64,000 nucleotides of DNA from Dermatophilus congolensis. GTDB taxonomy: Bacteria > Actinomycetota > Actinomycetes > Actinomycetales > Dermatophilaceae. Positions within the stretch are counted from its first letter, which is position 1; each line of letters starts with the position of its first letter. The position numbers and the translations under genes are program-made. The notes beneath the pieces were generated by a model that saw only the letters and a list, made by a program, of their open reading frames with translations, was not told where the DNA came from and did no database searches. The stretch spans positions 1,922,001 through 1,986,000 of the forward strand of contig NZ_UFYA01000001.1 of NCBI RefSeq assembly GCF_900447215.1, in the 5' to 3' direction. Below are positions 52,446 to 60,649 of this stretch, in pieces.

Positions 52446-53339
52446 TCAACGCGTAGTCAGCGACTCACACACCTGCCACAACTGCCGCCCAGCAGCCACG
52501 TCATAACTACGCCTAATTGACCTCTCTACCCTAGGAGCCCCCACTACACCAGCAAACCCACCTGGACCTACATAACTCCCACCCGCCAAATGCGGAACCG
52601 TCGCAGCAAACAACTCCGGCAGTGCTCCTTCTTCAGAACTTTGACTGCACCGCAACGTCGACAACACCGCACCCATCAACCAGTTCGCATCACGTTTACC
52701 CACATGCGAACGAAACAAATCTGTCGAAGCTATCCCCGGATGAGCTGCCATCGCACGCCGAGAATCCCCCACCTGCAATAAACGACGCTGCTGCTCATAG
52801 GCCAACAACACACACGCCATCTTGCTGTCCGCATACGCCTGCCACGACGAATACCGACGCGAACGCCAATCCACGTCCGTCAGGTCCGGACGCCCCATCC
52901 GATGCGCAATCGACCCCAACCACACAGTCCGGTCCGTCACCAGATCCCACAACCGCTGCATCAACGCAAAATGCCCAAGAACATTCGTACCAAACTGCAG
53001 CTCATGCCCCTGCGCTGTCCGGCGCAGCGGCGTATTCATCACGCCAGCATTGTTAATCACCACCGAAATAGGCCGGTCCCCCCACTCATCTGCAAACCGA
53101 TGCACCGACTCCAAATCAGCTAAATCTAAATGACGCACTTGGCTACGTTCATCACCCCCCGGCATCACTTCAGCACGAACTCTCTGCCCCTTCTCCACAT
53201 CCCGGCACGCCATCACAACAAAGGCACTCTTAGCCGCCAACTCACGCGAAGCCACCAAACCCAAACCTGAATTCGCACCAGTCACAACAAACACCCGACC
53301 TGACTGATCCGGAATATCACTACTGCTCCAACTAGTCAT
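52446..53339 (-). CDS. Short-chain dehydrogenase/reductase
   Basis: 297 residues from ATG 53339 (AGGTGG just upstream). TGANSGLGLVAS cofactor loop, DLADLESV, VVINNAGVMNTP, catalytic Ser in VWLGSIAHR and YADSK (YxxxK). Resembles the retinol dehydrogenase/WW-domain oxidoreductase-like SDRs common in actinobacteria, probably NADP-linked. Substrate unknown. Confidence 0.92.
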   Translation of the reverse strand: MTSWSSSDIPDQSGRVFVVTGANSGLGLVASRELAAKSAFVVMACRDVEKGQRVRAEVMPGGDERSQVRHLDLADLESVHRFADEWGDRPISVVINNAGVMNTPLRRTAQGHELQFGTNVLGHFALMQRLWDLVTDRTVWLGSIAHRMGRPDLTDVDWRSRRYSSWQAYADSKMACVLLAYEQQRRLLQVGDSRRAMAAHPGIASTDLFRSHVGKRDANWLMGAVLSTLRCSQSSEEGALPELFAATVPHLAGGSYVGPGGFAGVVGAPRVERSIRRSYDVAAGRQLWQVCESLTTR

Positions 53340-53437
53340 GCCACCTATCCTCACGCCATAAACCATCGACGTCACTTCGAATCAGCCAGACGCGACGTCC
53401 GTTTGCACACGCCCCACCAGCCCGATAAGCATGAATA

Positions 53438-54811
53438 ATGCGCGCTTTACTCGCCCCCGCTGCTGGTCTCCTCGCCCTTACCCTCGCTGCTTGCACCACC
53501 GGAAGCGACCTCACACCCCAAAACACTCCCACTGCCACGCCCACCGCCACTGCCACCTACCCCAACGACACCATCGGCCAGGCAATGCAATGGTTCGTCG
53601 GCCAAATGAGCACGGACAAAACTGATTCCAACCTCGCCCAGCGTCTCTCCTCCGAATTCACAAAACACATCACCCCTCAACAACTGCTTGTCTTCTTTGG
53701 TGAACTGCGCCCCCAAGGCCCCTGGATCACCGAAAACACCACCACCAATGGCAATAACGGCACTGCAACGCTCATGAACAAATACGGGCAGCGCTTCACC
53801 CTCACCATGCACGTTGACGACAATGGCAAAATTGCTGGCGCGCTTGTGGATTCAGCCCCTAAAGGGAGCACTGCCACCACCTGGAACGACGTCACCAAAC
53901 GCGCCCAACTGGGAATCAAAGACGTCTCCATCCTTGCCGCCAACATCGATGACAATGACAAACTCACCGATGTCCACGCCCACGATGCTGACACCCCACG
54001 CCCCGTCGCTTCCGCTTCCAAGCTCTACATCCTCGCTGCCATCGCCGAAAAAATCGCTGACGAGGAACTCAGCTGGGACCAAGAACTCACCCTCACCGAA
54101 GACGACAAAACCCTCCCCTCCGGAACACTCCAAAACAGCGCCGCCGGAACCCGAATCAGCGTCCTCGACGCTGCCACCGCCATGATCTCCACCAGCGACA
54201 ACACCGCAACCGACCTTCTACACCGTACTGTCGGCGAAGAAGCCATCCTTACTGCCGCTAAAAACGCCGGTAACGATCACCTCGAAGGAATCACCCCGTT
54301 CCTAACACCCAAACAAATGTTCTGGCTCGCCTACGGCCCTTCCGAAGAGGCCCAAAAAGCCCGCTCCTCATGGAAGAGCTCCTCCCCTCAGCAACGCAGA
54401 GAACTGCTCAAAAACCTCCCCATGCCTGGCCCTGGGCCACAAATCCCCAACAATGCAACCACCGCACAATGGCCCAAAGAGATCGAATGGTTCGTCTCCG
54501 CACGCGACCTCGCCGACGTCCATCTGCACCTGCAGAAACTTGCTGACTCTCCCACTGGAAAACCCTTAACCCATATCCTCACTAAAAACGCAGGCATCAA
54601 AACCCCCGCCTGGGCTTCCACTGCCTTCAAAGGAGGAAGCAACACTGGCGTGCTCTCTTTTTCTTTCGCCGCAACCACCGCGAAAAAGAGCCGACAAATC
54701 CTCATCGTCACAGGCCGTAGCACCGAACCTGTTGATCAAAACACTGTCATCGCAGCCACTACCGACGCCGCCAACCTCCTTGCCACCAAACACGACCCTG
54801 CTAAGGAGTAA
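53438..54811 (+). CDS. Lipoprotein with class A beta-lactamase-like domain
   Basis: 457 residues from ATG 53438. Lipobox LALTLAACT, Thr/Pro-rich linker (residues ~25-40), an N-terminal domain of ~110 residues, then a serine beta-lactamase/DD-peptidase fold: SASKLYIL (SxxK nucleophile), STSDNTATDLL (SDN motif) and FKGGSNTGVLSF (KTG-like KGG). Similar in layout to mycobacterial LpqF-type serine hydrolases; actual beta-lactamase activity is unproven. Membrane-tethered outside the cell. No SD seen, perhaps leaderless. Confidence 0.88.
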   Translation: MRALLAPAAGLLALTLAACTTGSDLTPQNTPTATPTATATYPNDTIGQAMQWFVGQMSTDKTDSNLAQRLSSEFTKHITPQQLLVFFGELRPQGPWITENTTTNGNNGTATLMNKYGQRFTLTMHVDDNGKIAGALVDSAPKGSTATTWNDVTKRAQLGIKDVSILAANIDDNDKLTDVHAHDADTPRPVASASKLYILAAIAEKIADEELSWDQELTLTEDDKTLPSGTLQNSAAGTRISVLDAATAMISTSDNTATDLLHRTVGEEAILTAAKNAGNDHLEGITPFLTPKQMFWLAYGPSEEAQKARSSWKSSSPQQRRELLKNLPMPGPGPQIPNNATTAQWPKEIEWFVSARDLADVHLHLQKLADSPTGKPLTHILTKNAGIKTPAWASTAFKGGSNTGVLSFSFAATTAKKSRQILIVTGRSTEPVDQNTVIAATTDAANLLATKHDPAKE

Positions 54812-54829
54812 CCCCTCCCCCAAATAAAA

Positions 54830-54866
54830 GGGGCTCCGTCGACTTATCAAAAGTCAACAGAGCCCC
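54830..54866 (-). terminator. Rho-independent terminator of the WhiB-ParA-like operon
   Basis: 16-bp stem (GGGGCTCYGTYGACTT arms, two G-U wobbles on the minus strand), 5-nt loop, followed on the minus strand by CCCCTTTTATTT. Lies 24 bp past the last gene of the operon. Confidence 0.85.
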
Positions 54867-54890
54867 AGAAGAGTCAGTTCAGCTATACCG

Positions 54891-55289
54891 TCACCGGCGC
54901 TGCCACTTGATGTCTTTACGAGTCAAACGCGCTTCCACATCCTGCGGCGACTGCGGAGCTGATGTCGCATAGTCACGCAGCATCTCCTCGATCACCGTTG
55001 TCAGCGGCACACGTTCCAACTCTGCGCGGGCATGCGCGAACGCCATAGTGCGCTCAGGAAGACGAAATACCGATGCTTTCTTTGGGCCTACTGCCGGAGG
55101 CAACTCTTCAGGAACCCCCGCGCGCTTCCCACGCGACTTCGGTACCCCAGCCAGCTCAACCCTACGTCGACGCCGCAGTACACCGAGCGCCTCGCCATCC
55201 GTGATGGGCCCACGCCCCTCATACCAATCGAGCGGCTTCAACTCTCCGGGCAACGCCTCATCCCTGCGCGGCTCGCGCACGTTCGACAT
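54891..55289 (-). CDS. Small putative DNA-binding (RHH-like) protein
   Basis: 132 residues from ATG 55289 (GGGAGGAAAC upstream). Basic middle part (LRRRRRVELAGVPKSRGKRAG) and a C-terminal segment ASVFRLPERTMAFAHARAELERVPLTTVIEEMLRDYA that looks like a strand-helix-helix, as in ribbon-helix-helix partition or antitoxin proteins. Position after a ParA-like ATPase fits a ParB/CopG-type partner. Assignment tentative; no known family recognised with confidence. Confidence 0.6.
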   Translation of the reverse strand: MSNVREPRRDEALPGELKPLDWYEGRGPITDGEALGVLRRRRRVELAGVPKSRGKRAGVPEELPPAVGPKKASVFRLPERTMAFAHARAELERVPLTTVIEEMLRDYATSAPQSPQDVEARLTRKDIKWQRR

Positions 55290-55466
55290 GTTTCCTCCCG
55301 ATCCCCTGTATGGGCACACCGCCCCTACTGACACCCGACTGGTCGAGTGTCCAACTTTCTGTCGCTGACTCTAAGGGAAAGGCCATGACCACTGCATTCA
55401 CAGTCACTACCCCCATGCCCCATCACCAACGAAGAAACTAAGCAAAAACGCTGGCAGACAAGACAA

Positions 55467-56591
55467 TCAAGCCATAAATCGGCTGGTTATAGCCGCTGCA
55501 ATATCCAGATAGGCTTCTTGCGTAGGACGCTGCAATTTTTCCCACGACAACTGCGCACCATCTGCCACATGCGGATCAGCTGGAACCACAATCAAATCAG
55601 CCGCCTTGCGCAGGTGATGCAACACAGCTCCACGATCAACCTGCCCGCTTACCAAGTCTTTGGCCGTCAAGACCACGATGCTCGAACCAGCTAGACGAGT
55701 GAATCCATTGGCCCGCAACCAAGCGATCGTTTCCGCTGCTCGCCTGGCACCAGTAATCGACCATGCCGCCGGGATAACTGCCGTATCGGTGTGTTCAAGA
55801 ATCCCACTCATTAGCGGGTGAGTAACCCCCGTACCGCAGTCAACCTGCACTAACGAGTAATAAGTCCCCACCACATCAAGAATGCGCTCGAAGTCCTGCG
55901 CCCGCAGCGAATCCCCTAATACCGGGTTGGGCTCACCTGGCAACATAGTCAACCGACCAGTTGTCACTGTGTATTTCGACAGCGCTTCCAAACTATGGAT
56001 GGAATCGATATCGCGAGCTAACGCCGAAATTCCGGCATGAGACTCACCAACAAGCCGCTCAGCCAGATCACCCGCATCTGGATTCGCATCGATGGCAAAC
56101 ACTGGATCAGGGCGCAGATCTGACAAAGCCAACGATGTAGCCGCCGTAGTTGACGTTTTACTGATGCCTCCCTTGAGACAAAAAAACGCCGTTACGTGAC
56201 GCCGGTCCAGACGGCGGGCAATGAGCGACTCACGCTCACGCACTTTTAATTCATGAACCGACGGCCCTGGGTTCCATCTACCTGATGTGATGTCATACGC
56301 CAAGGCACGCCACCCCGCACGAGGACGAGGCGAGGCCTGCGAAAGCATTGGACGTTCCACCGCAGCCGCGGCCGAATCTGGTGGACCAGCAGGTACAGCA
56401 CCCGCAGCCGAGCTCAAGCTCTGGTCAGTCGGCGTTATTTCTTCAACTGGGAGCAGATCATTTTTTGTTGGAGGCACCGTCACTAACGACGGTGCACCCT
56501 CGACCTCGGCCGCAGGAATCAATGGATTGGGCCGCCCCCGCGCAAGCTGCGCGGCAGGGTCCCACGACTCAGCAGCACTCACATTAATCAC
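55467..56591 (-). CDS. ParA/MinD-like ATPase with long N-terminal extension
   Basis: 374 residues. The first ~130 are Pro/Ala-rich and probably disordered. The ATPase domain has deviant Walker A FCLKGGISKTSTTAAT (first signature Lys kept), FAIDANPDAGDLAERL, VQVDCGTGVTHPL, and a C-terminal ADPHVADGAQLSWEKL. GTG 56591 lies 5 bp after the whiB-like stop; GTG 56582 has a better spaced GGAG. Such ATPases position DNA or protein cargo; here the cargo is unknown. Middle gene of a three-gene operon. Confidence 0.8.
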   Translation of the reverse strand: MINVSAAESWDPAAQLARGRPNPLIPAAEVEGAPSLVTVPPTKNDLLPVEEITPTDQSLSSAAGAVPAGPPDSAAAAVERPMLSQASPRPRAGWRALAYDITSGRWNPGPSVHELKVRERESLIARRLDRRHVTAFFCLKGGISKTSTTAATSLALSDLRPDPVFAIDANPDAGDLAERLVGESHAGISALARDIDSIHSLEALSKYTVTTGRLTMLPGEPNPVLGDSLRAQDFERILDVVGTYYSLVQVDCGTGVTHPLMSGILEHTDTAVIPAAWSITGARRAAETIAWLRANGFTRLAGSSIVVLTAKDLVSGQVDRGAVLHHLRKAADLIVVPADPHVADGAQLSWEKLQRPTQEAYLDIAAAITSRFMA

Positions 56592-56596
56592 TCCGC

Positions 56597-57121
56597 TCAG
56601 GAGGCGGCAGCGCGTGCGCGCTCACGACGACGAGCGGCGGCATTGTGCCCCCGGCACTCGTCACACCGGCACCCACGCCGGTACGTGTTAAGTGAACCAG
56701 CACCCTTGGCATGGGTGGGAGTGCGGTCACGGTCAGATCCACCGCGACGAATTGGCACAGACACTGAACGTGCGCTGGGACGAGCCGCAGCAATCAACTC
56801 AGGGAAGCGCTCCCTACGCTGACGCGTGGTCATCGAAGCGCGATATCCGATGTCATCCATGCGCAGCGCTGCAACCAGGCAGGCTTCCCACAGCGGACAT
56901 GAATCACAGATGGCCCGAAGGTGCCGAGGCATGCGGTCTTCCTCGTACTCCGGAGTCCAGTCATTGGCGGAAATACCTGTCGCCGTAGAGCGGCAAGCGG
57001 CAGATCCATCCAAACGGAGCTCATCGGCTTCCACTTTGACCCTCAAAGACGCCATGGAGAGACCACTCCCGGCAGTCGAATCGGCCATAGGTGCCGTTCG
57101 TACGTCTGTCATCGTGCGCAT
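56597..57121 (-). CDS. WhiB-like protein with extra C-terminal Cys cluster
   Basis: 174 residues from ATG 57121 (GGGGGA upstream). WhiB Fe-S cysteines: C in GSAACRS, then x28, ICDSCPLWEACLVA (CxxC-x5-C). The usual G-[VI]-W-G-G turn after the last Cys is absent (MDDIGYRASMTT instead). The C-terminal tail has YRRGCRCDECRGHNAAARRR, a CxCxxC cluster also seen in some phage or plasmid WhiB proteins. It probably senses redox or NO and regulates this operon and/or the divergent one; inference. Confidence 0.82.
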   Translation of the reverse strand: MRTMTDVRTAPMADSTAGSGLSMASLRVKVEADELRLDGSAACRSTATGISANDWTPEYEEDRMPRHLRAICDSCPLWEACLVAALRMDDIGYRASMTTRQRRERFPELIAAARPSARSVSVPIRRGGSDRDRTPTHAKGAGSLNTYRRGCRCDECRGHNAAARRRERARAAAS

Positions 57122-57609
57122 TTGTCCCCCGTGAACATGCGTCTGTGGTGCGGCGTGAACGATTTAGAGTTTGGAGATCTTGCGCTGCTGTCGTCAATAC
57201 GCGTTTCCATACAACCGTCCAGGTTTCGTGTACTCGTGAAGGCTTATTTGCCTTCGCGTGCCGTCCGACACTGCGCAACCGAACCCCCGAGAGGCAATTT
57301 CGACAAACAGTGAAGAGTGGCCGTCAAGCCGACCGAATCATCTTGTTGGACAGTTGATCAAGACGATAGTTTGGTTTGCGGTTCTTGTGTTGACACTTTG
57401 GACGAGATCAACCACTCGGGATGTATGGACACTTGCGTTTCATGGGGAGATGACACATATCGCCCCCCGGCGATGTGATTTAAATCATATAGAAATTCTC
57501 GCATCGTGGACATCTCCCCCGCCTCCCGAAGGCCCTCTCGACCATCCCTGAACCCGAACCACACCTCGAAGACGAGAAACCCCCGGAACCGAAAGCGAGA
57601 TACGCGGGC
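57122..57609. promoter_or_regulatory. Divergent intergenic region with palindrome
   Basis: 488 bp between the WhiB-like and HTH genes. It contains TGATTTAAATCA (57476-57487) within a near-palindromic 18-mer, and just before it CACATATCGCC/GGCGATGTG arms. These sit about 130 bp upstream of the HTH gene. Possible operators; a centromere-like function for the ParA-like protein is conceivable, but no iteron array is seen. Confidence 0.4.
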
Positions 57610-58101
57610 ATGACCACGACCCCCACTCCCCCCCACATCAGCAACGGGTCGACCTCCACAAATCCCCAGGCCAACAAACTCCCTGACGGCTACATGACCG
57701 CCGAGATGATCGCCGAGTCACTCGCCCGCATCACCGGCAAAAAGTCCATTCCCGCCTCCACTATCCGCGGAATGGCTAGCCGCGATCAGATGCCTGCCCC
57801 TACCGGCCTCAAATGGGGCCGTCGAATTCTGTGGGACGCCGATGAGGTCAGCGAGTGGCTCAAAAAACGAGAGGCTCGCCACGTTCCCCGCGCACTTGTT
57901 CGACAGATCCAACGCAACCTTGCCGCCCTCGATGAACAAGCTCGCGCCACTGGAAACGACGCGCGACTTAAACAGGGCGTCCGAAACGCCTATCGCCGAG
58001 GCCTATCCTTCCAACAAATCGCGGACGCCATCCTCGTTAAAAACGGCGACCACCACCCCACCCGAGAAGCCGTCCGCAGCCGATTTGGTCCCTACATCTG
58101 A
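57610..58101 (+). CDS. Excisionase/AlpA-like winged HTH protein
   Basis: 163 residues. The central segment MTAEMIAESLARITGKKSIPASTIRGMASR ... GRRILWDADEVSEWLKKRE is a MerR/excisionase-type HTH followed by the typical W-x-x-x-x-V-x-x-W(L) wing. The C-terminal ~60 residues are a second helical domain with FQQIADAILVKNGDHHPTREAVRSR, a further HTH-like pattern. No SD is obvious at ATG 57610. Likely DNA binding; targets unknown. Confidence 0.7.
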   Translation: MTTTPTPPHISNGSTSTNPQANKLPDGYMTAEMIAESLARITGKKSIPASTIRGMASRDQMPAPTGLKWGRRILWDADEVSEWLKKREARHVPRALVRQIQRNLAALDEQARATGNDARLKQGVRNAYRRGLSFQQIADAILVKNGDHHPTREAVRSRFGPYI

Positions 58102-58122
58102 TCACCTGTCACAGTCGGAAAA

Positions 58123-58153
58123 TAAACAAACGATCAATGTGATTGTTCGTTTA
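58123..58153. repeat. AT-rich inverted repeat
   Basis: TAAACAAACGATCA and TGATTGTTCGTTTA, 12 of 14 paired, 3-nt centre, 21 nt after the HTH gene. Operator or hairpin. Confidence 0.5.
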
Positions 58154-58171
58154 CATCACCAGACATCGACA

Positions 58172-58197
58172 CAGTGGCGCCCCTCAGGGCGCCACTG
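58172..58197 (+). terminator. Hairpin after HTH gene
   Basis: CAGTGGCGCCC / GGGCGCCACTG, 11-bp perfect stem with CTCA loop. A third AT-rich partial palindrome (GGGTAA...TTACCC) lies at 58221-58243. Confidence 0.7.
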
Positions 58198-58393
58198 GCG
58201 CATCCCGACAGGCCTCATGTGGGTAATAAATTTTTATTTACCCAACCAACCTCAGTTCCCTCGAAAATCAATATCATTGAATGCATACATGCAGGTCAAA
58301 GGCCTTAAAACTTTGGGGTGAGTGACACGCACCACCCCGAAATCGAACTAATTTGCGTTGGAAACACCCGTCCATCACAGATGAGGTAATGAC

Positions 58394-60649
58394 GTGTCAC
58401 CGACGCCTCCCCAGAACCGCCGCCCCTACATACTGACCGCAGGGGCAGCACTAGCCCTCTGGCTCTGCGCTGACCCCAGTGCATACGCGCAAAGCGACTC
58501 CCCCACCGTCGAAGGCATCCAGCGCTCCGATATCACCACTGCAACTCCACGACGGATAACACCGGCAGCAACACAGACACGACAGCAAGCACTCCGCAAG
58601 ACACACACATCACAACCCGCAACAACTTCAACGCCCCAGCACAAAGCTGCATCCTCCGCCCCAGCTACAACCCAGCCCCAGAAAAACACAACCTCTCCAG
58701 CCCCTCAGGAACCAGCCAGCACTACCCCAAGCCCTAGCAGCGCCACAGCCACAGCCACAGCCACAAAAGCACCTCAACGCACAACAGCGACAGCGCAAAC
58801 CACCTCTAAAGCCACGCCTACCCCTACCCAACGAAAAGCCCCTAGTAGGAACGCCACTCAGAGCAGCACCCCCAAACCAGCACCAGCACCAGCAGCAGCA
58901 CCAGCAGAAAAGAAACCGACGAAGCCCGAGCAGGGCAACACCGCCCCGTCTGCACTTTCGTCACGGACGTCTACGTCTTCACCACGCACGCAAACTTCCG
59001 CTGAAAGCACGGTTCGCAGAACTGCTGAACCGACAAACAACCGTGTAAACGCCTTTACCGGCAAAACAGATGACAGCGCACAAAAATCTTCTGCCGCTAC
59101 TGAGCAATCTCGCCAGGCCGCTGTTATCTCTCCTTCTGAGAACCACCCCACGAATGTGGCCCCAGCACCGCAGATAGAAACGCCGACCAACTCGGCGTCG
59201 CCAACGTCGCCGACGCTGAGTGAATCAGAAGATCAGCAAGACGAAGTCACCAGTCGTCGAAAGCAGCGCGAAGCCCAGCGCTAGCAAATCATTCGCGACA
59301 CGGAACAGGCTGCGGCGGATCGTCAAGCACGCCGTGAAGCACGTCGTGCAGAACGTGAAGCACGCCGAGCAGAACGTCAGGCCCAGATCGACCTATGGCG
59401 TGAACAGCGACATGAACGCCAAGAAGCACGGCGCCAGCAGCACGAAGCCGCACGCCAAGCCATCCGTGAACAGATCTCTGAAGCCGTAGAGAAGGTTTCT
59501 GAGCCTGCAATGTCTCGGCCTTTCTGGAAGAGTGCTGAAGCCGCAGCACAGGAGCAAGAAGGGCAGCAGCCTGAAGAACCTTTCACCCCGGCAGAAGAAG
59601 AAACCCACGTACCTGCTGAGCAGGTCACTTCCACCGACACTGCCAGCCCTGCACCATTGATGGCGGTTGCCCCAGCCGCAGGACCCTCAGGTCATCGCCA
59701 CGAAAACAACAGCGGCAGCCAAGAGATGGCGGGACCATTCCGCGCTGCAGGGAGCACTCCAACACCCTCACCTCAACGCTCTGCCGCCTCGGCAACTACT
59801 CAACAAAAATCTGCGACCACAACGACAAATGCATATCCCATCATCGCTTCTAGTACTTCGCGTCCTTCATGGGCGCGGGGAGTTGCTCCCATCGCGGACA
59901 ACCCTGAAGAGGTAGCCCACGCTGCCACAGTGGCCAAACAGAGCGCGATGGCCCCTGACGTAGCTAGCATGAGTATCTCTTTTGGTAAGTGGAGCGACCT
60001 GCCCCAGGCTGCGGCTGCAGCACCTCGTGGCGCGAAACACACCGTGCTTTCTTTACCGGCGTTGCCTGATAGTCACGGTTCTTTAACCGCTTGCGGCAAA
60101 GGTGAGTACCGCAAAATGTGGGAATCTTTCGCGCAGGCACTACAGAAAGCGCATATCGATAACCCCATTCTTGATATCAGCGCACCTACAAAAGAAATGA
60201 ATCCGCAGGCGTACGCATCGTGTTATCGCCAGGTGGCAGAAGCAGTTAAAGGTGCACTTCCCCGCGCCACTATGCAGTGGACGGTAACGCACGGCACCGA
60301 TGGTCCTTACGACGCGGTTGCTGCGTGGCCAGGTGACGGAGTGGTCGACATTGTGGCCCTGGATGCTCTGGATACCGGTGGCAACTGGTCCAAGGCTGTA
60401 AACGGGGATCGCGGACTCAACTGGTGGGTGACTTTCGCGCAGCGCCGTGGAGCGAAAATTGCTGTGTCTGCGTGGGGGCCAGTGCCAGGATCAGATGCCT
60501 CATCAAATAACGCTCCATACGTGCAAAACATGCACGATTGGCTGTGGCGAGTAGCCCAGAAGAATGCTTTGGTCTACGACCTATACACCGAAGGCAGCAA
60601 GGCGGCCGGTGGTCGTGCTGCACAGGCTTACCGGGCGTTGTTTCGATGA
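58394..60649 (+). pseudogene. Secreted coiled-coil/GH26-like protein interrupted by in-frame TAG
   Basis: One frame, 751 codons before the final stop, broken only by TAG at 59282-59284. Before the TAG: signal peptide (YILTAGAALALWLCADPSAYA) and a ~260-residue Thr/Pro/Ala/Ser-rich stalk. After it: 75 codons of charged coiled coil (repeats of the type EARRAER) leading without a break into the frame from 59510. The C-terminal ~230 residues resemble GH26-type beta/alpha barrels: DGVVDIVALDALDTGGNW, NWWVTFAQRRGAKIAVSAWG. The expected nucleophile Glu of an SEWG-like motif is Ala. The TAG may be a nonsense mutation (CAG to TAG) or read through. The final stop overlaps the next start (ATGA). Confidence 0.8.

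Noticed and set aside
57122-57609. Replication or partition origin next to the ParA-like gene
   Set aside because: No iterons, DnaA-box cluster or repeated centromere sites seen; only one palindrome and one imperfect stem.
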